Assembly: GCF_036240795.1 (NCBI RefSeq)
Contig: NZ_CP108454.1
Span: forward strand, 7,438,001-7,502,000
DNA from: Streptomyces sp. NBC_01268
GTDB lineage: Bacteria; Actinomycetota; Actinomycetes; Streptomycetales; Streptomycetaceae
Reading direction: 5' to 3'
DNA: 64,000 nucleotides
Within the stretch, counting starts at the first letter, position 1; the number at the start of each line of letters is the position of its first letter. The notes below the pieces were generated by a model that saw only the letters and a program-made list of their open reading frames with translations, was not told the origin of the DNA and did no database searches. Made by a program: the position numbers and the translations under genes. Of the stretch, positions 53,162 through 61,914 are shown in pieces.

Positions 53162-54451
53162 CTACGGGACCCAGTGGTTCCCGGACGCCGTGATCATGAC
53201 CTGGAGCTGGATGCTCGCGGAGAAGTAGCTGCTGGTGTCGACCGGCGTCGCCAGCATCCGGTTCCACAGTGCGTCGAGCCAAGCCTGGCTGCCCGGGTCG
53301 GTCATGGCCGCGAGCGTGAACGGGGCGAAGTAGGCGGCCTCGCTGCCCGAGGAGATCTGCGTCCCGTTCAGCTTGTACCCGATGCCGATCTTCTTCGGGT
53401 CGCCGCCGGTCTTGCCCTTGATCCAGCCGTTCAACTTGCGGGCCGCCGCGAGGGACTTGGCGTCCCCGCTGGTCACCGCGTCGTCCGCGATCCGCCACGG
53501 CGTGCGGCAGGCGTTCCACCAGTAGGCGCCGTCGTTCGCGTGCTCCAGGACCTTGCCGGGGGCCGGCTTGGGCGTGGTGTTCGTGTTGACGACGAAGTCG
53601 GGCAGCAGACCGGTGTTCGGGGCGTACGAGGACTGCAGGTTCGCGATCTGGTTCTGGTGGGCGGTGCGGACGGTGTCCCAGGCGGCGTCGCCGGTCGCCG
53701 CGCGGAAGGCGCGGAAGTGGTCGGCCATCCAGTCCGAGGTGCGGGAGACGTTGTAGTACTCGTCGCCCTTGCTGCTCCAGTCGCCCAGCTTCAGCAGGTT
53801 GGTGGACGGGTTCAGCTCGTCCTTCTTGATCGCGGCGATGTGCTTGAGGGCCAGCGCCTTGTAGTCGTACGTGCCCGAGCTGCCCCACTGCCGGTCCGCG
53901 AGCAGCAGCCCGTAGGCGACGTCCAGGTCGCCGTCGGTGGCGGCGTCGCTCCCGTCGACGCTCTTGCAGGAGCTGTCCTGTTCGGCGGCGAGCAGGTCCT
54001 TGTTGATCGACGACGGGTGGTCGATCATCCACTTCGTCAGACCGTCGAAGATCTTCTTCGCGTCCGGGTCCGCCCCGGCCATCGTCGCGGCGATGACCAT
54101 GCCGTAGCCCTGTGCCTCGCCGACGTACGGATGGTCCGCGTCGGGCGAGATCACCTGGTACCAGCCGTGGCCGCAATTCTGGCGGACGAAGGCCGATTTC
54201 CATTTGTTGTAGTAGTCGACGACCTTCTGGTCGAGTGTGGTCTGCGCGCCGGAGGGCTTCAGGGTCCCGGCGGCGTACGGCTTGGTGTGGCTGCCGAACG
54301 GGACGGAGGGGCCGGCCGCCGCGGCCGCGCCCGCGGTGGGGCCGAGCGCGGCGATCCCCGTGAGGGCGGTGGCGGCGACGGCGAGACCCGCGAGGGGGCG
54401 GTGCCATCGGGAGGTGCGGTGCGTGGAACGGTGCTGATGTGCCTGTGACAT
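53162..54451 (-). CDS. Secreted glycoside hydrolase family 8 enzyme
   Basis: 429 residues from ATG with GAGGAC upstream. The signal peptide is clear (PLAGLAVAATALTGIAALGPTAGAAAAAG). The GH8 pattern ATDGDLDVAYGLLLADRQW (171-189) is exact, and the likely acid Glu112 lies in GEAQGYGM. Other family segments include DEYYNVSRTSDWMADHFRAF and DGAYWWNACRTPWR. GH8 covers endoglucanases, chitosanases, lichenases and exo-oligoxylanases; subfamily cannot be set by eye. There is no binding module. A perfect 33-bp palindrome lies 65 bp upstream, so expression is likely repressed until a chitosan- or cellulose-derived sugar appears. Confidence 0.92.
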   Translation of the reverse strand: MSQAHQHRSTHRTSRWHRPLAGLAVAATALTGIAALGPTAGAAAAAGPSVPFGSHTKPYAAGTLKPSGAQTTLDQKVVDYYNKWKSAFVRQNCGHGWYQVISPDADHPYVGEAQGYGMVIAATMAGADPDAKKIFDGLTKWMIDHPSSINKDLLAAEQDSSCKSVDGSDAATDGDLDVAYGLLLADRQWGSSGTYDYKALALKHIAAIKKDELNPSTNLLKLGDWSSKGDEYYNVSRTSDWMADHFRAFRAATGDAAWDTVRTAHQNQIANLQSSYAPNTGLLPDFVVNTNTTPKPAPGKVLEHANDGAYWWNACRTPWRIADDAVTSGDAKSLAAARKLNGWIKGKTGGDPKKIGIGYKLNGTQISSGSEAAYFAPFTLAAMTDPGSQAWLDALWNRMLATPVDTSSYFSASIQLQVMITASGNHWVP

Positions 54452-54515
54452 CGGGCGTCCTCGGGGGAAGTGGTGCACCAGTGGGGGGTGGATCGGGTAC
54501 GGGCCCGAGCGGACC

Positions 54516-54548
54516 CGCAATGGTTAGGAAATGTTCCTAACCATTGCG
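54516..54548. promoter_or_regulatory. 33-bp palindromic operator upstream of the GH8 gene
   Basis: Perfect 15-bp arms CGCAATGGTTAGGAA and TTCCTAACCATTGCG surround ATG. The core GTTAGGAA/TTCCTAAC looks like the operators I recall upstream of streptomycete chitosanase genes bound by ROK-type repressors; this needs confirmation. There is no ROK gene in the window, so the regulator would act in trans. Confidence 0.75.
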
Positions 54549-54609
54549 CGGGAGAGACTAGAGACCCACGCCCGGCCGCGCAAGGCCGCCGACGCCGCGT
54601 GACACGCGG

Positions 54610-56850
54610 TCAGCCCACGAGGTGCCGCTCCCGCGGGGTGTTCCCCGGCACGGTCCCGTCGGCGCGGGCGAGCCGCTCGCCCTCGACGTCGAGGTTCGGC
54701 AGGAGTCGGTCGAGCCAGCGGGGCAGCCACCAGGCGGACCTGCCCAGCAGGGCGAAGAGGGCGGGGACGATCGCCATGCGGACCACGAAGGCGTCGAAGA
54801 GCACGGCGGCGGCGAGGCCGAATCCGATCATCTTCACAAAATCATTATCCTCCAGGACGAATCCGGAGAAGACGCTGGTCATGATGATCGCGGCCGCGCT
54901 GACGACCCGGCCGCCGTAGCGGAAGCCGGTCACGACCGCCTCGCCGGGGCGGGCGCCGTGGACGTACGCCTCGCGCATCCGGGACACGAGGAAGACCTCG
55001 TAGTCCATCGCCAGGCCGAAGACCACGCCGATCATGAAGATCGGCAGGGTGCTCATCACCGGGCCGGGGTGGTCGACGCCGAACAGGTCGGCGAGCCAGC
55101 CCCATTGGAAGACGGCGACGACGGCGCCGAGGGCGGCGCTCACCGACAGGAGGAAGCCCAGCGCGGCCTTGAGCGGGACGAGCACGGAGCGGAAGACCAG
55201 CATGAGCAGGAGGAAGGCCAGGCCGACCACGAGCGCCAGGTAGGGGAGCAGGGCGTCGTCGAGGGTTTGGGAGAAGTCGATGAACATCGCGGTCTGGCCG
55301 GCCACCAGGATCTCGGTGGCGCCCGCCCGGGTCTCCAGACCGCCCGCCGCGTCGCGCAGGGAGCGCACCAGGTCCTCGGTCCTGGCCTCGGTCGGGCCGG
55401 TCTCGGGGACGACCGTCAGCAGGGCCGTGTCGCCGGCCTGATTCGCCGTCACCGGGGAGACGTCCGCGACGCCCCGGACGTCTTCGAGCGCCGTCCGCAC
55501 CCGCTCCGCCGCCGCCTTCGCGTCCTTCGCCTCGACGGTGACCGTCAGCGGCCCGTTGAAGCCGGGGCCGAAGGAGTCCGACAACAGGTCGTACGCCTTG
55601 CGCTGGGTGGTGTCCGGGGCCATGGTGCCCTCGCCCGGCAGCCCCAGTTCGAGGCTCGCGGCCGGTACGGCGACCGCGCCGAGGCCCAGGACGCCGACCA
55701 GCAGCACGGCGACCGGGTGGCGCAGCACGAGGCCGGCCCAGCGGGCTCCCAGGTTGGGCTTGGTGCGGGCGGCGCGCCGGTCGGCCTTGCGCTGCTGACG
55801 CCGTGACAGGGCCTTGCCGGTGTGCCGCTTGCGATCGAGGCGGGCGAGCACCTTGACCGGGGCGAAGCCGAGGAGGGCGGGGACGAAGGTGATCGCGACG
55901 AGCACGGCCACGGCCACGGTACCGGCGGCGGTGAGGCCCATCTTGGTGAGCATCGGGACGTTCACCACCGCGAGCCCGGAGAGGGCGATGATCACGGTGA
56001 GGCCGGCGAAGACGACGGCCGAACCGGCGGTGCCCACGGCGCGGGCGGCGGCGTCCGCACGCTCCCGCCCCTCGGCGATCTCGGAACGGTAGCGGGAGAC
56101 GATGAACAGGGCGTAGTCGATGCCGACGGCGAGGCCGATCATCATCGCGAGCGTCGAGGTCGTGGACGACAGACCGAGGGTGCTGCCGAGCGCGGTGATG
56201 GCGCCGATGCCGATGCCGACGCCGATGACGGCCGTCAGCAGGGGCATGCCGGCGGCGACGAGCGAACCGAAGGTGAGCAGCAGGACCACGGCGGAGACGA
56301 GGATGCCCAGCTTCTCGCCCGTACCGCTCATCGCCTGCTCGATCTTGACGGCGTCGCCACCGGCCTCGACGACGAGCCCCGCGTCGCGGGCCCGCTCCAT
56401 GGCCCGGGCGAGCCCGTCGTGGGCCGCGTCGGTGAGCTCCGTGGCGGAGGCGCCGTACGTGACGTACGCATAGCCGGTCGTACGGTCGGAGCTCACCGCG
56501 CTCGTCGTGAACGGGTCGGCGACGGCGCTCACTTGGGGCGCCTTGGCCAGGTCGGCGACGAGCTTGAGGACCTGGGCCCGGCGCTCGGGCGAGGTGAGGT
56601 GCTCGGAGCCCGGGGCGCGGACGACGACCCGTGCGGCGGCGCCGTCGGCGCGGGCGGCCGGGAACTTCTCCTGGAGCAGGTCGAAGGCCTTCTGGGACTC
56701 CGTACCCGGCATCGAGAAGGTGTCGGCGGGAGGGGGCGGGGCGGTCGAGGCGGCGAAGCCCACGCCGACCAGGGCGAGGAGCCAGAGCAGGACGACCAGG
56801 CCACGCCTTCGGAAGGCGAAGCGGCCGAGCCGGGAGAGGAAGGTAGCCAC
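54610..56850 (-). CDS. MMPL-family RND-type transporter
   Basis: 746 residues from GTG. Twelve membrane segments in two halves fit the family: RGLVVLLWLLALVGVGFAAS first, then LGILVSAVVLLLTFGSLVAAG, and GLAVGIDYALFIVSRYR with the conserved proton-relay-type Asp and Tyr. The second half repeats these, for example FGLAMDYEVFLVSRMREAYVHG. Two large extracytoplasmic loops (about 40-165 and 390-520) are present. MmpL-like proteins export lipids or small molecules by proton motive force. There is no adjacent biosynthetic gene. A DxD-rich stretch of unusually A/T-rich codons (GAT AAT GAT TTT, near 54838) lies inside LEDNDFVKM. Confidence 0.9.
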   Translation of the reverse strand: MATFLSRLGRFAFRRRGLVVLLWLLALVGVGFAASTAPPPPADTFSMPGTESQKAFDLLQEKFPAARADGAAARVVVRAPGSEHLTSPERRAQVLKLVADLAKAPQVSAVADPFTTSAVSSDRTTGYAYVTYGASATELTDAAHDGLARAMERARDAGLVVEAGGDAVKIEQAMSGTGEKLGILVSAVVLLLTFGSLVAAGMPLLTAVIGVGIGIGAITALGSTLGLSSTTSTLAMMIGLAVGIDYALFIVSRYRSEIAEGRERADAAARAVGTAGSAVVFAGLTVIIALSGLAVVNVPMLTKMGLTAAGTVAVAVLVAITFVPALLGFAPVKVLARLDRKRHTGKALSRRQQRKADRRAARTKPNLGARWAGLVLRHPVAVLLVGVLGLGAVAVPAASLELGLPGEGTMAPDTTQRKAYDLLSDSFGPGFNGPLTVTVEAKDAKAAAERVRTALEDVRGVADVSPVTANQAGDTALLTVVPETGPTEARTEDLVRSLRDAAGGLETRAGATEILVAGQTAMFIDFSQTLDDALLPYLALVVGLAFLLLMLVFRSVLVPLKAALGFLLSVSAALGAVVAVFQWGWLADLFGVDHPGPVMSTLPIFMIGVVFGLAMDYEVFLVSRMREAYVHGARPGEAVVTGFRYGGRVVSAAAIIMTSVFSGFVLEDNDFVKMIGFGLAAAVLFDAFVVRMAIVPALFALLGRSAWWLPRWLDRLLPNLDVEGERLARADGTVPGNTPRERHLVG

Positions 56851-57172
56851 GGAGGTGGGTCCTGTCGGGTGAGGAGGGTCTCGGGCGAGTGCGTGCGGGC
56901 AGCACGGGGCGTCCCGGCGGCGCGCGAGGCAGGGTGCGGCGCGGGAGCGGTGTGCTGAGTGGAAGTGGACCGCGGCGGCCGGAAGGCCTGTCGGGGCGGG
57001 GCCGGGGAGGGTGTCACCCGGCCGTTCGACGCTCGGCTCGTCCGGCGGAGGGCCCGTGAGGTCAGGGGCCTGTTCGACGCGGGGCGTTCAGTGCGGGGCG
57101 TCCGTTCGAGGTCCCGTTCGCGCCGATCGTTCGGAGGTGGGCTTCACGGATCCGTGAGCGCGAGGGCCGGGG
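56851..57172. other. Intergenic region between MMPL and ABC permease genes
   Basis: 322 bp with no gene I can support. It contains the palindrome TCACGGATCCGTGA (57144-57157), 15 nt beyond the ABC permease stop, which may be a weak terminator stem or a regulatory site. The rest is G/C-rich with no clear promoter for the MMPL gene. Confidence 0.45.
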
Positions 57173-57973
57173 TCAGCGCCTGGCCGTGCGGCTGAAGGCG
57201 GAGCGGGCCCAGAGGTAGCCGGCGAGGGTGAGACCGAGGCACCAGGCCAGGGCGAGGTATCCGCTGGTGCCGATCTCCGTGCCCATCAGGAGTCCGCGAA
57301 GGGTCTCGATGACCGGGGTGAAGGGCTGGTACTCGGCGAACCAGCGCAGTCCGGTGGGCATGGAGTCGGTCGGGACGATGGCGCTGCCGAGGAAGGGCAG
57401 GAAGGTCAGCGGCAGGGGCGCGTTGCTGGCCGACTCCGGGGTCCTGGCCACCAGGCCCATTCCGGCGGCGAGCCAGGTCAGGGCGAGGATGAGCACGGTC
57501 AGCAGGCCGATGGCGGCGAGCCATTCGACGGGTGAGGCGTTGGGCCGGAAGCCGATGGCGAGGGCGACGCCGATGACCAGGGCGACGGCGATCAGGGTCT
57601 GGATGACGCTGCCGACGACGTGCCCGGTGAGGAACGCGGCGCGGGATATCGACATCGTGCGGAAGCGGTTGACGATGCCCTCGGTCATGTCGACGCAGAC
57701 GCCGACCGCCGTGGCGACCGCGCCGGCGGTGGCGGCCATCAGGATGATGCCGGGCGCGACGTAGTCGATGTAGGCGCCGCCTCCGGCGCCGGAGATCCCG
57801 GCGCCGGAGATCCCGGCGCCGATGGCCCCGCCGAAGGCGTAGTTGAACAGCAGCAGCATCATCACGGGCATGATGACGGTGGAGATCGTCATCGACGGGT
57901 AGCGCTGCGCGTGCTTGAGGTTGCGTCGCAGCATGGTCAGGGAGTCGCTGACCGCGTACGTGAGGGTGCTCAT
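57173..57973 (-). CDS. ABC-2 type transporter permease (DrrB-like)
   Basis: 266 residues from ATG, which overlaps the ATPase stop (ATGA). Six membrane segments are visible, including YPSMTISTVIMPVMMLLLFNYAFG and VIQTLIAVALVIGVALAIGF. The ABC-2 signature AAYQPFTP-like segment appears as FAEYQPFTPVIETLRGLLMG. A Gly/Ala loop GAGISGAGISGAGGGAY comes from a 15-bp tandem repeat (57791-57820). It pairs with the adjacent ATPase as a drug or lipid exporter of the daunorubicin-resistance type. Confidence 0.92.
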   Translation of the reverse strand: MSTLTYAVSDSLTMLRRNLKHAQRYPSMTISTVIMPVMMLLLFNYAFGGAIGAGISGAGISGAGGGAYIDYVAPGIILMAATAGAVATAVGVCVDMTEGIVNRFRTMSISRAAFLTGHVVGSVIQTLIAVALVIGVALAIGFRPNASPVEWLAAIGLLTVLILALTWLAAGMGLVARTPESASNAPLPLTFLPFLGSAIVPTDSMPTGLRWFAEYQPFTPVIETLRGLLMGTEIGTSGYLALAWCLGLTLAGYLWARSAFSRTARR

Positions 57974-58959
57974 CGGGCCATCTCCGTCGTGGAGTCGGGC
58001 GTCCCGTGACCGGTGAGGGTCAGGAAGACGTCGTCGAGGTCGGGCGTGTGCACGGTGAGGGACTCGGCGGCCAGCGCCGCGCCGTCGAGGACGTCGAGGA
58101 CGGCCCGCAGGGTCGGCAGGGTGCCGTCGCCGGCGATGCGGAGGGTGAGCTCCTCGGGGTCGCGGGCGGCGGCGCCGAAGTGACGGGCGGCGGCGTCGAG
58201 TTCGGCGACGGAGCCGAAGCGCAGCCGGATGTGTCCGCCGGGTATCAGGGCCTTCAGCTCGTCCGGGGTGCCCTCGGCGACCAGCCGGCCCTTGTCGAGG
58301 ACGGCGATGCGGTCGGCGAGCTGGTCGGCCTCCTCCAGGTACTGGGTGGTCAGGAAGATGGTGACGCCGTCGTCGGCGACCAGCCCGCGGATGATCTCCC
58401 ACATGGTGCGCCGGCTGCGCGGGTCGAGCCCGGTGGTCGGTTCGTCGAGGAAGATGATCCGGGGGTCGCCGACCAGGGTCATCGCCAGGTCCAGCTTGCG
58501 GCGCATGCCGCCGGAGAGGGTGGAGACCGGCTTGCGGGCGGCCTCGGCGAGTTCGAACCGCTCCAGGAGCGCGGCGGCCCGGCGACGGCCCTCGGGCCGG
58601 GGAAGGTGCCGCAGGTCCGCCATCAGGTGGAGGTTCTCCTCCGCGGTCAGGAGGTTGTCGACGGCGGCGAACTGGCCGGTGACGCCGATCGCGGCGCGGA
58701 CGCCGTCGGGCCGTTCGGCGAGGTCGTGGCCGGCGATCCTGGCCCGCCCGGCGTCGGGCCGGACGAGCGTCGAGAGGATCTCGACGGTGGTGGTCTTGCC
58801 GGCCCCGTTGGGGCCGAGGAGGGCGAAGACCGAGCCCTCGGGGATGGTGAGGTCGATGCCGTCGAGGACGATCTTGTCGCCGTACGACTTGTGCAGGCCG
58901 AGAGCGGAGATGGCGGGCGGGGCCGTGGTGCCGGCCCTGTCCGTGGTGGTCGCGGTCAT
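57970..58959 (-). CDS. ABC exporter ATP-binding protein (DrrA-like)
   Basis: 329 residues from ATG with AAGGGAG upstream. Walker A GPNGAGKTTTVEIL, Q-loop GVTGQFAAVDNLLTAEENL, signature LSGGMRRKLDLA, Walker B IIFLDEPTTGLD and a switch His replaced by Gln in TTQYLEEADQLADR are all seen. The C-terminal domain (about 230-320) is of the DrrA type, with DLDDVFLTLTG. It powers the permease encoded next. The His-to-Gln switch is common in this family. The DUF4097 gene is 26 nt upstream, so all belong to one operon. Confidence 0.94.
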   Translation of the reverse strand: MTATTTDRAGTTAPPAISALGLHKSYGDKIVLDGIDLTIPEGSVFALLGPNGAGKTTTVEILSTLVRPDAGRARIAGHDLAERPDGVRAAIGVTGQFAAVDNLLTAEENLHLMADLRHLPRPEGRRRAAALLERFELAEAARKPVSTLSGGMRRKLDLAMTLVGDPRIIFLDEPTTGLDPRSRRTMWEIIRGLVADDGVTIFLTTQYLEEADQLADRIAVLDKGRLVAEGTPDELKALIPGGHIRLRFGSVAELDAAARHFGAAARDPEELTLRIAGDGTLPTLRAVLDVLDGAALAAESLTVHTPDLDDVFLTLTGHGTPDSTTEMAR

Positions 58960-58985
58960 GGGCTGCGCTCTCCCTTCCGGGGAGG

Positions 58986-59822
58986 TCAGGCGCGGCGGAT
59001 CACGATGTCGCCGACGCTGGTACGGGCGTGGATCTCGACGGTCTCGTCGGAGGTGCCGGGGTTGTCGGCGGCGTCGAGGGAGTTGCGGAGCGTGCCGAAC
59101 TTGGAGTGCGCGTCGAGCCAGGCGGCGGTGGACGCGCGGATGCCGACCTCCAGGTCGCCGACGGCGGTCTGGAGGTTGATCACACCGCGGGCCACCTGCT
59201 GCACGCCGATGGCGCCGTTGGCGGACTTGGCGTCGACGGAGGCGTGCGCGACGCCGATGGTGATGCGCCCGTTGGACGCGTTGGCCTTGAGGTCGCCGGT
59301 GATCTCGCCGATCACGGTCTCGCCGTTCCCGTTCTTGACGGTCGCGGCTCCGTCGATCTCGCCGATGTCGACGCGGCCGGCGCCGTGGATCTCGGCGTCG
59401 CCCACGGCCCGGTCGATCCGGATGTCACCGAAGCCGGTGCGCAGGCTCACGGCGGCGGCCTCGTCGATCCGGATGTCGCCGAACGAGACCTTGATCCGGC
59501 ACTCGCCGAGCGGTCCCTCCGCGACGTAGTCGCCCATGGGCGCGGTGCTGCGCAGGTGGGAGCCGGCGGGGAGTTCGACCGTCACGTCGATCGAGCCCTG
59601 CCTGCCGAACAGGCCGCGCTTCTTGGGGCCCTTGAGGCTCAGGACACCGTTGGCGTACCCGACCGTGGTCTGCTGGGCGGCCCGGGCGTCGGCGTCGTCG
59701 GCGCCGTTGCTCGGCTGCACCTCGACGACCGTGGTCCCGCGCTTGCTCGCGGTGAGCCGCACGTTGGCGACCTCGAACTCGAGGACCGCGGTGATGGGCT
59801 CGGGGGTCTCGTAAGAAGGCAT
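58986..59822 (-). CDS. DUF4097-family beta-repeat protein
   Basis: 278 residues from ATG. After an N-terminal sandwich (TAVLEFEVANVRLTASKRGTT), about ten short beta-helix-like repeats of the form GDIRIDEAAAVSLRTGFGDIRID run to the end (TSVGDIVIRRA). This is the DUF4097/putative-adhesin fold, often found next to ABC exporters and HicB-like regulators in actinomycetes. No signal peptide or membrane segment is visible, so it is probably cytosolic. Its function is unknown. It is the second gene of the HicB-DUF4097-ABC operon. Confidence 0.88.
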   Translation of the reverse strand: MPSYETPEPITAVLEFEVANVRLTASKRGTTVVEVQPSNGADDADARAAQQTTVGYANGVLSLKGPKKRGLFGRQGSIDVTVELPAGSHLRSTAPMGDYVAEGPLGECRIKVSFGDIRIDEAAAVSLRTGFGDIRIDRAVGDAEIHGAGRVDIGEIDGAATVKNGNGETVIGEITGDLKANASNGRITIGVAHASVDAKSANGAIGVQQVARGVINLQTAVGDLEVGIRASTAAWLDAHSKFGTLRNSLDAADNPGTSDETVEIHARTSVGDIVIRRA

Positions 59823-59900
59823 GGCTGTCCCGTCCTCTTGACTCTGGTGGGTGTTTCCGCAGGTGGGGCGCTGTGCGTGGGGGAGGGTCGGGGGCTGCTG

Positions 59901-60449
59901 CTAGCGGACCCAGCCCTGGTAGCTCTGTCCGTGACCCGAGGGGCGCGGGGTCGGCCTGGCCGGGGCGGCCCCCGGCTCCAGGGCGGCGCCCACCGCCCGC
60001 ACGAGCCACGCGTTGACGGACAGGCCGTCGCGGCCGGCCGCCTCCTCGACGCGGGCCTTCAGCGGTGCCGGGAGCCGGAAGTTGATCCGGGCCGTGGCCC
60101 CGTCCTCGCCGTCCGCCAGGGATGGCGCCACTGGCGCCATCGGCGCCACGGGTGGCGCCATCGGTGTCGTCAGGCTCGCGGGCTCCACGGCGATGTTCTC
60201 GGTGGCCGGCGGTGCCGTCACCACGAACTCGGGGTCGAGCCCCCGCAGCCGCACGTCCACCGAGCCCGGGGCGAGGTCGCGGGTGATCTCGTCCGAGGCC
60301 GCGGACAGCGCGTTCAGCAGGGTCAGCCGGGCGGCCGACTCCAGCGGCGCGGTCAGCCGCTCGGCCAGGGCGCGGGCCTCGTCCCCGCCGGCGCTCGCGG
60401 CGACCGCGAGCTCTCGGCGGAGGTGATCGACGAAGGGGGTCAGGTCCAT
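59901..60449 (-). CDS. HicB/Arc-like ribbon-helix-helix regulator
   Basis: 182 residues from ATG 60449; an ATG at 60458 would add three. The first 75 residues are helical and acidic. The C-terminal section INFRLPAPLKARVEEAAGRDGLSVNAWLVRAVGAALEPG (about 117-155) is a classic ribbon-helix-helix domain of HicB/Arc type. Between them lies a repetitive PMAPPVAPMAPVAPS linker, encoded by overlapping GGCGCCA palindromes. The upstream DNA is packed with TGGCGCCA sites, so it is likely an autoregulator of the downstream DUF4097-ABC operon. No HicA toxin lies beside it, so an antitoxin label is misleading. Confidence 0.82.
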   Translation of the reverse strand: MDLTPFVDHLRRELAVAASAGGDEARALAERLTAPLESAARLTLLNALSAASDEITRDLAPGSVDVRLRGLDPEFVVTAPPATENIAVEPASLTTPMAPPVAPMAPVAPSLADGEDGATARINFRLPAPLKARVEEAAGRDGLSVNAWLVRAVGAALEPGAAPARPTPRPSGHGQSYQGWVR

Positions 60450-60741
60450 GTGCACCATAGTGGCACCAGAATGGCGCCATGGCAAGCCTCTGTGGCGCCA
60501 CATGGCTCCGAGTGGCGCGAGATGGTGCGCGAGTGGCGCGCGGATGGCGCACTGGCGGTGCAGAGGCGGCGCCTGTGTGGCGCCACCCGCGCCCGTGTGG
60601 CGCCACACAGGCGCGCTTGGCGTCACCCCTGCAACGCCGTGACCCCGTGGGACGCACGCTTGGCGCCACCCGTGCGACGCCGTGATCCCGCGTGACGCGG
60701 TCCCACCGGTGCGCCGAGTGCCCCGGTACCACCGTGCCCCG
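60450..60741. repeat. Cluster of TGGCGCCA palindromes upstream of the HicB-like gene
   Basis: Exact TGGCGCCA copies lie at 60472, 60493, 60578, 60598 and 60661, with degenerate ones (TGGCACCA 60461, TGGCGCGA 60513, TGGCGCGC 60534, TGGCGCAC 60545). Three more exact copies and one CGGCGCCA lie within the gene at 60123-60160. No gene is supported here. It is probably an operator array for the ribbon-helix-helix protein plus promoter. Confidence 0.75.
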
Positions 60742-61914
60742 TCAGGCCGCAGGTCTCCCGGGCTGGTCGTGGGTGGCGCAGTGGATGCCGCCGCCGCCCG
60801 AGGCGATGGTGTCGATCTGCAACGGCACGACCTCGCGCTCGGGGAAGTGCTCCTGGAGGATCGACTGGGCCCGGGCGTCCGCCTGCGCGTCGCCGAAGCG
60901 GGGCAGGAAGACCGAGTCGTTGGCGACGTAGAAGTTGGCGTAGCTGGACACGAAGTCGTCGCCCTCGCCGGTGATCCTGTCCAGGTCGGGCTGGGGCAGG
61001 TCGACGATCTCGAAGCGCCGGCCCCGGGCGTCGGTCGCCTTCGAGAGCACCGAGCGGGCCTGGTCGGCCGAGCGGGACCAGGAGTCCGGGGGCGTGCCCG
61101 GGAACGCCTGGTCCAGGAGGACGACACCGGGGGCGACGAACCGTACGAGACTGTCCACGTGGGCGTCGGTGATGTCCTCGCCGCGGACGCCCGCCAGCCA
61201 GACCACCGTGTCCACGCCCAGCGTCTCGACGAGTTCGTCCTCGATCCGGTCCCGGCTCTTCCCCGGGTTGCGGTTGACGTTGACGATCGAGCTCTCGGTG
61301 ACGAGCAGGGTGCCCTCGCCGTCGGTCTCGAAGGAGCCGCCCTCGGCGACGAGCGGGGCCTGCTCGCGGGGGATGTGGTACCGGGCCGGCAGCTTGCGGC
61401 CCACCTGGGCGTCGTTGGCGTGTTCCTGCTTGTCGCCCCAGCCGTTGAAGTCGAAGTCGACGCCGACGAGCCGGCGTCCGTCCTCCACGAAGACGGGGAC
61501 GGTGTCGCGGGCCCAGAGGTCGTCGACGGGCAGCGGGATGACCTCGACCTGCGAGCCGCAGGCCCGCTGGGCCGCCGCCACCTGCTCCGGGCGGGCCGTC
61601 ATCACCACGGCCTCGAACTCCCCGACGGCGCGGGCGATGCGCGCGATGTCCTCCCGTACGGACGGCAGCTCGTCCCCCCAGACGGAGGCCAGGGCCGGCC
61701 AGGACATGAAGGTGCGGGTGTGGCCCTCCCACTCGGCACCGAACCGCCGCCCGCCGCCCGCTCCGGAGGGCACGGTCGAGCCGCTCGGCCCGGTCGTGGC
61801 CCCGGAGTCGGCGGAGCCCTCGGGCCCGCAGGCCGTGGCGCCGAGGGCGACGGCCCCGCCGAGTCCGGCGAGGGTGCGCAGGGCGCCGCGCCGGGTGGGG
61901 GAGGGAGGGGACAT
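60742..61914 (-). CDS. Exported agmatine deiminase / peptidyl-arginine-deiminase family lipoprotein
   Basis: 390 residues from ATG 61914, with GGAG five bases upstream; an ATG 15 bases earlier is less likely. A Tat-like TRRGALRTLAGLGG leads to the lipobox LGATAC, with Cys29 as lipidation site, so the enzyme should be anchored outside. The catalytic set is complete: VDDLWARDTVPVF, the His in ITDAHVDSLVRF and the nucleophile Cys379 in GGGGIHCATHDQP. Family enzymes hydrolyse agmatine (or arginine) to the citrulline-like product and ammonia. An external lipoprotein form would act on environmental polyamines or peptides. Confidence 0.9.
   Translation of the reverse strand: MSPPSPTRRGALRTLAGLGGAVALGATACGPEGSADSGATTGPSGSTVPSGAGGGRRFGAEWEGHTRTFMSWPALASVWGDELPSVREDIARIARAVGEFEAVVMTARPEQVAAAQRACGSQVEVIPLPVDDLWARDTVPVFVEDGRRLVGVDFDFNGWGDKQEHANDAQVGRKLPARYHIPREQAPLVAEGGSFETDGEGTLLVTESSIVNVNRNPGKSRDRIEDELVETLGVDTVVWLAGVRGEDITDAHVDSLVRFVAPGVVLLDQAFPGTPPDSWSRSADQARSVLSKATDARGRRFEIVDLPQPDLDRITGEGDDFVSSYANFYVANDSVFLPRFGDAQADARAQSILQEHFPEREVVPLQIDTIASGGGGIHCATHDQPGRPAA

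Noticed and set aside
57144..57157. TCACGGATCCGTGA as a strong terminator or operator
   Set aside because: Only a 5-bp usable stem with a 4-nt loop and no regulator beside it; kept as a note in the intergenic entry.
59901..60449. Toxin-antitoxin locus
   Set aside because: Only the HicB-like ribbon-helix-helix domain is present; no small HicA-like dsRBD-fold protein precedes or follows it.
60450..60741. Short open frames and a CRISPR-like look in the TGGCGCCA repeat region
   Set aside because: The repeats are short palindromes at irregular spacing with no unique spacers and no cas genes; the frames have no ribosome-binding site or family.
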